Source: Dictyoglomota bacterium (GTDB taxonomy: Bacteria; Dictyoglomota; Dictyoglomia; Dictyoglomales; Dictyoglomaceae). From it: a stretch of DNA of 32,557 nt. Position 1 is the stretch's first letter. Every line of letters starts with the position of its first letter. A program made the translations under genes and the position numbers. The notes below the pieces were generated by a model. That model had not been told where the DNA came from. It made no database searches and was given only the letters and a program-made list of their open reading frames with translations. The stretch is taken from the NCBI GenBank assembly GCA_029776735.1, contig JAKOUL010000082.1, positions 1 through 32,557 of the forward strand, written 5' to 3'. Below are positions 1 to 6,048 of the stretch, piece by piece.

Positions 1-62
1 CCTGCATAAGAAATGCTAAGGAGAAAAACTAATAAAAAGAAAGGCAGAACAAATTTTCTCAT
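1..62 (-). CDS. N-terminal fragment of an exported protein, cut by the window edge
   Basis: Only the first 20 codons are present. They read MRKFVLPFFLLVFLLSISYA and are followed by a partial Gly codon. This is a textbook signal peptide: two basic residues, a hydrophobic core, and a small-residue end at S-Y-A. The ATG at 62-60 follows a purine-rich stretch (GTGGGGTGA) about six bases upstream, which serves as ribosome site. The mature protein lies outside the window, so no function can be given. The twin repeat and promoter at 96-141 sit just upstream and suggest tight transcriptional control. Confidence 0.75.
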   Translation of the reverse strand, partial: MRKFVLPFFLLVFLLSISYA

Positions 63-95
63 CGCTTATCACCCCACTTCCTAATCAATTTTCTG

Positions 96-141
96 TAAAC
101 TTTTGCAAGTTTATCAAAAAATCTAAATTTTTGCAAGTTTA
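96..141 (-). promoter_or_regulatory. Promoter with two operator-like repeats
   Basis: The 13-base sequence TTTTGCAAGTTTA occurs at 101-113 and again at 129-141, 28 bases apart. Copy 1 is the right half of a perfect inverted repeat, TAAACTT-TTGC-AAGTTTA (96-113). Copy 2 has the same dyad with one mismatch (124-141). On the minus strand the copies supply a -35-like TTGCAA and a -10-like TAAACT with a 17-base spacer, so a bound dimer pair would cover both promoter elements. The site precedes the exported protein gene that starts at 62. The dyads are seen directly; the repressor is inferred and unidentified. Confidence 0.5.
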
Positions 142-286
142 CAAATTGCCTTTAAAAGTCTATATGAAAAATCTATTTCTATCTGTGGTGAAGCTTAGAG
201 AAAAGAATTCTTAGAAGAGAGGTAATTAGGAAGATATTCTTAATTTCATGATTTTGTATGATTACATGCTGTAATCAATAGGCATA

Positions 287-430
287 CTAAACAGTACCTA
301 ATATCCTAAGTTCAGGGAATATTTCAACTTCTTCTTTTGGTTCTTCAGGAATAGGAATTTTGTCTTCAATTATCATCTCCACTACTTATCTAATATTCTT
401 CAAGGTCTCTTTTTGAGTATAGAAGTTTAT
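287..430 (-). pseudogene. Remnant of a HicB-like (UPF0150) antitoxin C-terminus
   Basis: On the minus strand, one frame reads FYTQKETLKNIR, a stop codon (388-386), then VVEMIIEDKIPIPEEP and about 15 more residues to a stop at 289-287. HicB-type antitoxins end their core with a pattern like SQGETLEEALKNIREAVEMYIE...IPIPEP. The fit is good except for about four missing residues (the EEAL step) and the in-frame stop. No N-terminal beta-strand half or neighbouring HicA toxin is visible, so this looks like decayed leftovers. The assignment rests on a recalled motif and is moderate. Confidence 0.45.
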
Positions 431-482
431 AAAATTTAAAGATTTAATGATACAATATTACATGGGTGGGTAAATGACAAAA

Positions 483-520
483 TTCCTATTTATGCTTTTT
501 TAGTTCTTAATAAATAGGAA
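483..520. repeat. 11-base inverted repeat before the TIGR04076 gene
   Basis: TTCCTATTTAT (483-493) pairs perfectly with ATAAATAGGAA (510-520) across a 16-base loop. It lies 27 bases before the ATG at 548 and could fold in the 5' leader. On the minus strand the stem is followed by a T-rich stretch, so it may instead be a weak terminator for transcripts running towards the HicB remnant. The rest of 63-547 shows only the twin operator region and the remnant; no further gene is seen. Confidence 0.4.
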
Positions 521-547
521 AATATTAATTTTTAAGGAGATGATTTT

Positions 548-826
548 ATGTTAGAGGATGATGTGAAATTTAGAATCACAGTAAAGTCTACAAAGGATGG
601 TGAACCTTGCTATGCAGGGCATAAACCAGGAGATACCTTTGAATGTGGCTATCTTACACCTGAGGGATTATGTGGATGGGCTTACCACTCTTTATATCCC
701 TTTATCCATGCCTTAAGACATACAAAATCTTATGAAGATGAAGATTATAGATTAGTAAAGAAAGATACTGTGGAAGTAGCATGCCCAGATAATGCATGGG
801 TTATTTTTAGAATAGAGAAGCTTTGA
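548..826 (+). CDS. TIGR04076 family small protein
   Basis: This 92-residue soluble protein has the features I associate with TIGR04076: an N-terminal strand (FRITVKS), a Cys-x-Ala-Gly-His-Lys-x-Gly-Asp segment around residues 21-29, a CGWAYHSLYPFIHALR segment in the middle, and a late ACPD near residues 78-81 followed by a final beta strand. The three cysteine positions and the early His could bind a metal, but that is inference. The function of the family is unknown to me. The ATG follows AAGGAG at seven to eight bases, a good ribosome site. The gene stands alone, between decayed antitoxin sequence and a convergent operon. There is no signal peptide, so it is probably cytoplasmic. Confidence 0.8.
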   Translation: MLEDDVKFRITVKSTKDGEPCYAGHKPGDTFECGYLTPEGLCGWAYHSLYPFIHALRHTKSYEDEDYRLVKKDTVEVACPDNAWVIFRIEKL

Positions 827-863
827 TATAAGAGATTAGTATACTTTTGAAGTATTAGAAAAG

Positions 864-895
864 GGCCTATCTCTATATTTCTATAAGGATAGGCC
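864..895 (-). terminator. Hairpin terminator between convergent genes
   Basis: GGCCTATC (864-871) pairs with GATAGGCC (888-895). Read on the minus strand, the stem is followed by CTTTTCTAAT, so it best serves the minus-strand gene that ends at 920. It may also stop plus-strand transcription from the gene ending at 826. Confidence 0.65.
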
Positions 896-919
896 ATAAA
901 AATAGCAGTCAATCAAACT

Positions 920-2524
920 TTACTTTATCTCAATCCTAACATCCATCTGTGCCTCTCCTGGTCCACCGCCATTGCATACTATATCGTAAGTTCTATTTTT
1001 GCCCCAATTTTGCCCAGAAGTTAAGAACAAACTCCCAACCCCAATAAGATCATCATCTCCTGTATCTGCATCATAAACTCTAATATTTATAGATAGATAG
1101 TTTCCCACATTAGGAGTCTCAAAAACTATTACATTTATACCATCTCTTATATCTCCCTCATTCATTCCCCAGTCTCCAGAAGAAGGAACTCTTGTAGATT
1201 GAGTTCTTACTCCATCAGTTATCACAAATTTTGCATACACATCATCCTTTCCTGCCCACTCTGGATTCGTCTCATCTACTAAAGTATATCTCTTAACTAC
1301 AACCATAACAGGTGGATTAGGCGAAACACTATAATGGAGATAGTATCCTCGCTCCATTATAGCCACACAGCAGGCTACAGCTACGGGGTAAATCTCTCTC
1401 ATATAATCATCATATGGTATATAAAAAGTAGTCTTAGAAGGCTCGGCTCCCCATAAATTGTTCCAGTTAGCTGTAGAATAATTATAAACTTTTTGTGCTA
1501 ACTTTTCTAAAAGCCACCTTACTTCTCTCTTGTATGGAGGGATTCCACCCACAGTAAAGGTGTTATTAAGAGCATTTTTGACTTTTTCTACATCAAACCA
1601 TCTTTTTCTCCCTTCATATTCCTTTTCTCCCCTATAGGTATACCAGTAATTTGCCCAATCCTCAAATTCCGAGTGTCCCCATGCAAGAGTATTAAAAACG
1701 TGATGTATTTCAGAAAGATCCCCTACTCCATGTAGACAATATCCAAGATAGAAAGGTCCCCAATAAGGATGGCTCCACCAATCCTGACTTTGCTTAAACC
1801 AATAATCACTTAAATTATCCATGGGAGCATAAATCATATTATGATGATCATTTTCCCATCTCGTATAGCAAGAATAGTTAGTGGAAGATATTAAATTACC
1901 TGCCTCATCTTTTCCTCCTTCACTTTTTTCATACCAATCCAATAAAGCTCCTGAATGTGTTATACAAAAATCATCGTTTCCCATCCACACATCCACCCAA
2001 TAATCATCATCGTGCGCATTATTTACCAAGGTTTTATGCCTTATATAGTTATATCCATCAATATTATTATGAATTCCTCCTCTCCTATTACCATGAGAAC
2101 TATCCTGCCAATTATTCACATAGGAAGGATAATCTAAAAAATGCATATACGCAGAGTAATTTGTACCGTTAGCAAACATATGTATTATCCAGTCTGGAAT
2201 CCATGAGCCTTCTGGTCTTGTCATATGTCTATGGAAAGGCCATAATTCGTCATTATCAAAACAAAGATTTGGAAGTTTATCAAAATCCACAGCTCCACTG
2301 GCTATAATATCCCAAGGTCTATTATCAGGGAAACCCCAATTTTGTGTCATCCAGTTAGCTGCACTTCTCTGTTGAGCTGTAGCATAAGAGACATGTTCCA
2401 TATAGTAATAAGCATCTTTAACTATTTCACTGTGGATAACCCCACCCCAAGAAAAAGTATCATTAAGATTCAAAGACACAAATAAAAGTAAAAAGAAGAT
2501 TATCAATATCTTAATAGATTTCAT
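920..2524 (-). CDS. Secreted zinc phospholipase C / P1-nuclease-fold protein with C2-like tail
   Basis: The 534-residue protein starts with a signal peptide (residues 1-25) that ends just before Trp26. Mature phospholipase C and P1 nuclease both begin with Trp, whose backbone binds zinc. Here WGGVIH (26-31) has the P1 spacing of Trp1 and His6. Around 259-288 it carries the family's zinc core: YLGYCLHGVGD (His265, Asp269), then His275, then HSEFE (His284, Glu288), spaced as in bacterial zinc-dependent phospholipase C. Residues about 405-534 look like a C2 domain, with an acidic loop ending DADTGDDDLIG that could bind calcium. The upstream gene ends six bases before this ATG, and its last codons (GAG AGG GGG) form the ribosome site, so translation is coupled. 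Substrate could be phospholipid or nucleic acid; the C2-like tail favours membranes. The fold is fairly sure, the substrate is not. Confidence 0.75.
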   Translation of the reverse strand: MKSIKILIIFFLLLFVSLNLNDTFSWGGVIHSEIVKDAYYYMEHVSYATAQQRSAANWMTQNWGFPDNRPWDIIASGAVDFDKLPNLCFDNDELWPFHRHMTRPEGSWIPDWIIHMFANGTNYSAYMHFLDYPSYVNNWQDSSHGNRRGGIHNNIDGYNYIRHKTLVNNAHDDDYWVDVWMGNDDFCITHSGALLDWYEKSEGGKDEAGNLISSTNYSCYTRWENDHHNMIYAPMDNLSDYWFKQSQDWWSHPYWGPFYLGYCLHGVGDLSEIHHVFNTLAWGHSEFEDWANYWYTYRGEKEYEGRKRWFDVEKVKNALNNTFTVGGIPPYKREVRWLLEKLAQKVYNYSTANWNNLWGAEPSKTTFYIPYDDYMREIYPVAVACCVAIMERGYYLHYSVSPNPPVMVVVKRYTLVDETNPEWAGKDDVYAKFVITDGVRTQSTRVPSSGDWGMNEGDIRDGINVIVFETPNVGNYLSINIRVYDADTGDDDLIGVGSLFLTSGQNWGKNRTYDIVCNGGGPGEAQMDVRIEIK

Positions 2525-2530
2525 TTCTTT

Positions 2531-3886
2531 TTACCCCCTCTCCTTCCAGAAATTCTTTATCTCTTCATCGGTTATAGTTTTTAATACTTCTGCATCAACT
2601 TGGACTTTTAATGCCTTTTTCTCTCCTTTGTAAAGGTTAAGCAACAAATTCTGAGTTTTTGAAGAGATAACCTTTTTCTCTATCTCCCCCTTCACTGTAT
2701 CAAAGGGGAGAACCTTACCTTGAATTTTAAAGAGATCCTTATTAATAGTGTAATAATTTCTAAGCTCATTCTCATTAATCTGAATCTTATACGTAGGAAC
2801 CCTTTGAGATAGCACACTTAAATAAAATATCTCTGATATTGTAGATTCTTTAATAAAATCATGCATATCATTAACAAAATCCTGATCTTCTTTTGAAAGA
2901 GTCTCAAAAAGCTTCTTGAGATATTTTACCTGTATCGCTTTTAAGATGATCTCTGGTTTATCTGTGGAACCTAAAAAAATCTCTATAGCATGAGAAGGGT
3001 ACAAATCTAAAACCTCTCTGAGGTAGAAAGGAACTCCATCTACCTCTGCTACTACTACTTTACTCCAATCTAAATCTTTCTTTTTCCCTAAAAGTTTCAC
3101 ATAATCTATTTGAGTAAATGTAATCTTCTTCTCAGCTGTAACCTTGTTGAGTGTATCTCTGAGAAACTTATTTTTATTAGATTTAAAATTTGCATAGTCT
3201 TCTGGAGTATATAGTCTACCTAATACATAATCTACAACAAAGTGATCTTCTTTTTCTCTTATTTTTTCTGCAACTACAAGGCTTTTATCATCTATTCCTT
3301 CTGCTTTAGCCTTCTCACTAAGAACATATATTTCTTGTAAAATTTCAAAGGCATCCTCAGGAGAAACTGCAGTTTTTCTCCATAACATATAAGTTACTAA
3401 ATCTTTGTTTATCTTTTTATCGTTGATTGTTAATATGAAAGGTCTTTGCAAAGTTATAGCTCCTGGAAGGATTACTTTTTTAGAGACAAGAATCTCGGGT
3501 TTTAAAATCAAAACTTTAGAGACAGATACATTAAGTTTATTCTCCGCTAAAATCAAAAGATCCATAAATTCTTTGCTTTCTCCATAATTTTTAGCTAATA
3601 CTTTTAACTCTGCGATCTCTGATAATAGTTTTTCTTTTAATTTATTTATCTCATCTTCTTTTCCACCTTCTGATTCTAAAACCTTCAATTTCTCCCAATC
3701 TTGCAAAAATTCCTCTGCGCACTTTTTTACCTCATCGTTTTTGGCCATCTCTCCAAGAAGATATATGGATTTTGAGGTTTGAGGTATATTTTGTAATACA
3801 GGTTGAGCATTAACTGGAAAGACGTTTGTCAAAAAGATAATTAAAAAAAGCAAGAACATGAGAAGAAAAATTTTCCTTAGACGCAT
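2531..3886 (-). CDS. Exported SurA/PrsA-like chaperone without parvulin domain
   Basis: After a signal peptide or membrane anchor (LRKIFLLMFLLFLIIFL, ending near Ala-Gln at about 28) come helical charged segments. Two stretches resemble SurA-N-type chaperone repeats: ILTINDKKINKDLVTYML with following helices, and VVAEVDGVPFYLREVLDLYP. The end, ELRNYYTINKDLFKI through KGEIEKKVIS to ALKVQVDAEVL, matches the segment that flanks the isomerase in SurA and PrsA proteins. The catalytic parvulin domain itself is absent. I place the start at the ATG 3886-3884, six bases after GGGGGG, rather than at the TTG one codon earlier. It is the first gene of an operon with the phospholipase-like protein, which suggests it helps that protein fold outside the membrane. 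That link is inference. Confidence 0.6.
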   Translation of the reverse strand: MRLRKIFLLMFLLFLIIFLTNVFPVNAQPVLQNIPQTSKSIYLLGEMAKNDEVKKCAEEFLQDWEKLKVLESEGGKEDEINKLKEKLLSEIAELKVLAKNYGESKEFMDLLILAENKLNVSVSKVLILKPEILVSKKVILPGAITLQRPFILTINDKKINKDLVTYMLWRKTAVSPEDAFEILQEIYVLSEKAKAEGIDDKSLVVAEKIREKEDHFVVDYVLGRLYTPEDYANFKSNKNKFLRDTLNKVTAEKKITFTQIDYVKLLGKKKDLDWSKVVVAEVDGVPFYLREVLDLYPSHAIEIFLGSTDKPEIILKAIQVKYLKKLFETLSKEDQDFVNDMHDFIKESTISEIFYLSVLSQRVPTYKIQINENELRNYYTINKDLFKIQGKVLPFDTVKGEIEKKVISSKTQNLLLNLYKGEKKALKVQVDAEVLKTITDEEIKNFWKERG

Positions 3887-3938
3887 CAAAATCCCCCCTT
3901 TAGATAAGATTAAATTAAAGATGTTCCTCCTGAAGAAA

Positions 3939-3967
3939 ATTCTAAATCTAAAATTTTAAAAAATCAA
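3939..3967 (-). promoter_or_regulatory. Promoter of the chaperone-phospholipase operon
   Basis: On the minus strand a -35-like TTGATT (3967-3962) and a -10 TAGAAT (3944-3939) are separated by 17 bases, about 50 bases before the ATG at 3886. The rest of 3887-4203 is AT-rich and shows no convincing gene, only a 23-codon open stretch at 4078-4149. Confidence 0.5.
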
Positions 3968-4203
3968 GTAATTTTTTAAAAAACTAAAATAATAGGTTAA
4001 ATAGATGAGTATAAAGATACATCCCTGAAAAGTTTCCTTATCTAAAGGTATTTATACAGAAGGGAAAATAATCTTTCCTATACTTTTTCACTTATTCCAA
4101 TATATGGGGGTATCAATTCAACTATATCTAAATTAATTATCATCAACATTTCTATTTCCTATCGTAATCTTCCCTACTCAGGTTACTCCTTTTTAACTAA
4201 AGA

Positions 4204-5955
4204 TTAGTATACTTTTGCTCCTTCTTCAGTAAATTGAGCAGAGCAGAGTCTATAATAAAGCCCTTTCTTAGAGAGAAGCTCTTCATGATTACCTATCTCT
4301 ATCACTTCTCCCTCTTTAAGGACTATTATCTTATCTGCTCTTTTTACTGTAGATAGTCTGTGAGCAATGATAAGTATGGTTCTTGTGCCAGCAAGATTAT
4401 TTATTGCTTTTTGAATCTCCCTTTCAGTCTCTGTATCTACAGAAGAGGTGGCTTCATCAAGAATTAGAATAGGAGAGTTTTTTAAAACTGCTCTTGCAAT
4501 AGCAAGTCTTTGTTTTTGTCCACCTGAAAGCTTTACTCCTCTCTCTCCAATATGAGTATAATAACCATCGGAGAGTCCTTCTATAAAATCATGGGCACAA
4601 GCAATTTTTGCTGCATTTACTACCTCTTCTAATGTGGCATCTTCTTTCCCGTAGGCTATATTTTCAAAGATAGTCCCATTAAAAAGAAACACATCTTGCA
4701 TAACCATACTTATATTTTCTCTTAGAGATCTTAAGGTTACATCTCTTATATCTATATCATCAATCTTTATGCTTCCTGAATCAGGATCAAAAAATCTATT
4801 TAAAAGATACATAATAGTAGTTTTTCCTACACCTGTGGGACCAACAAAAGCTACCATCTCTCCAGGTTTTATCTCAAAGGATATATTTTTTAAAACAGGA
4901 ACTCCTGGATTATAGGAAAAATTAACATTATCAAAGGTTATCTTCCCCTTTACTCTCTTTAGATCGGTAGCATTAGGTTTTTCTTTTATCTCGGGTTCTG
5001 TATCCAAAACCTCAAAAACCCTTTCTGCACCTGCTAATGCCTGTTGTAAATTCTCTAACACCTGACTTAAAGCAGTAACAGGCTGATAAAACATATTTAA
5101 ATAAAGGATAAATCCTACAATATCCTCTACTGCTATCTTCCCATCTAATGCCATAAGTCCTCCCGCTGACATTACTATTAATGTTCCTAAGGAGCTAAGG
5201 AAACCAACAGTTGGGTGGAATACTGCACTTAACTTTAGAGCACTAAGAAGAGCATTCATATGCTTATATACCTTATCTTTTATCTTTAAATACTCTTTTT
5301 TGTAGTTATTAAAAAGCTGAATTTCACGAACTCCAGAAAGATTATCTTGAAGATCTGCATTTAAATCAGCAATAGCCCTTTGAGCCTTTCTAAATACGGG
5401 CATTATCTTCTTAGCAAAGACTGTTCCACTAAAGACAAGAAAGGGGATAGGAATCAAGGAAAGCGTAGCAAGAGTAGGATTCATCATAAAAAGAATTACA
5501 GAAACTCCTATTAGAATAAGGATATTACTAAAAAGGTCTGGGATTGCGTGAGCAATAAGCATCTCCAAATTTGCAGTGTCATTGACAACCCTTGACATTA
5601 GTTGCCCTGTCTGTTTATCAACAAAATATCTGAAGTGTAATTTTTGAAGCTTATCATATACCATCATCCTAACATCAGCTACAAGATGCCACGCAGCATA
5701 ATGAGACAGATAGCTTCGTAAAAATTGGAAGAGTATTCCTCCAATATATGAAAGGATAAGAATAATGGAAAGATCCATAATACTTTGTCTTGGATTTGGA
5801 ATCTTATCTAAATTAGTAATGATTCCTATAAGGGATTTTATAAGCCATGGTCCTAAAAGACCAAGCCCTGTAATTGCTAACAAGCTCAGTACAGAGAATA
5901 TAAGATATCCCCAGTAGGGTTTTGCTATCTTTACAAGCCTTATTAAATATTGCAA
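4204..5955 (-). CDS. ABC exporter half-transporter (membrane domain fused to ATPase)
   Basis: The 583-residue protein has the MsbA/LmrA/BmrA architecture: about six membrane helices in residues 15-310, then an ATPase domain. The ATPase motifs are complete: Walker A GPTGVGKT (372-379), Q-loop Gln420, signature LSGGQ (476-480), Walker B ILILDE (496-501) and switch His532. It should work as a homodimer and export a lipid, drug or peptide; the substrate cannot be told. The start is TTG (5955-5953), six bases after a strong GGAGGTG, with no nearby ATG alternative. A promoter-like pair at 5989-6018 suggests transcription separate from the VWA operon upstream. Its membrane domain is its own, so it is not the missing ATPase partner of the permease at 13521-14267. 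Confidence 0.92.
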   Translation of the reverse strand: MQYLIRLVKIAKPYWGYLIFSVLSLLAITGLGLLGPWLIKSLIGIITNLDKIPNPRQSIMDLSIILILSYIGGILFQFLRSYLSHYAAWHLVADVRMMVYDKLQKLHFRYFVDKQTGQLMSRVVNDTANLEMLIAHAIPDLFSNILILIGVSVILFMMNPTLATLSLIPIPFLVFSGTVFAKKIMPVFRKAQRAIADLNADLQDNLSGVREIQLFNNYKKEYLKIKDKVYKHMNALLSALKLSAVFHPTVGFLSSLGTLIVMSAGGLMALDGKIAVEDIVGFILYLNMFYQPVTALSQVLENLQQALAGAERVFEVLDTEPEIKEKPNATDLKRVKGKITFDNVNFSYNPGVPVLKNISFEIKPGEMVAFVGPTGVGKTTIMYLLNRFFDPDSGSIKIDDIDIRDVTLRSLRENISMVMQDVFLFNGTIFENIAYGKEDATLEEVVNAAKIACAHDFIEGLSDGYYTHIGERGVKLSGGQKQRLAIARAVLKNSPILILDEATSSVDTETEREIQKAINNLAGTRTILIIAHRLSTVKRADKIIVLKEGEVIEIGNHEELLSKKGLYYRLCSAQFTEEGAKVY

Positions 5956-5988
5956 TTACAGCACCTCCAAAAATTTAGCTATAAAAGT

Positions 5989-6018
5989 ATTTTAACTTAA
6001 AAAGATAGCAGTTGTCTA
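5989..6018 (-). promoter_or_regulatory. Promoter of the ABC exporter
   Basis: On the minus strand TAGACA (6018-6013) and TAAAAT (5994-5989) are 18 bases apart. Each matches consensus at five of six positions. They lie about 35 bases before the TTG start at 5955. Confidence 0.5.
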
Positions 6019-6036
6019 CCAATAAAATTATCTTTT
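6000..6036 (-). terminator. Possible terminator of the MoxR/VWA operon
   Basis: On the minus strand AAAAGATA (6036-6029) can pair with TATCTTTT (6007-6000), followed by TTAAG, just after the last VWA gene stops. The loop is long (21 bases) and the stem is AT-rich, so the call is weak. It overlaps the promoter of the next gene. Confidence 0.3.
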
Positions 6037-6048
6037 CTAACTTTTGTA

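Noticed and set aside
1955..2172. Plus-strand open frames inside the phospholipase-like gene
   Set aside because: They are low-complexity antisense shadows of a gene with clear motifs and have no ribosome site.
4078..4149. A 23-codon minus-strand open stretch ending LIPPYIGISEKV
   Set aside because: It faintly recalls the start of aminotransferases but is too short, has only a weak ribosome site and no continuation in any frame.
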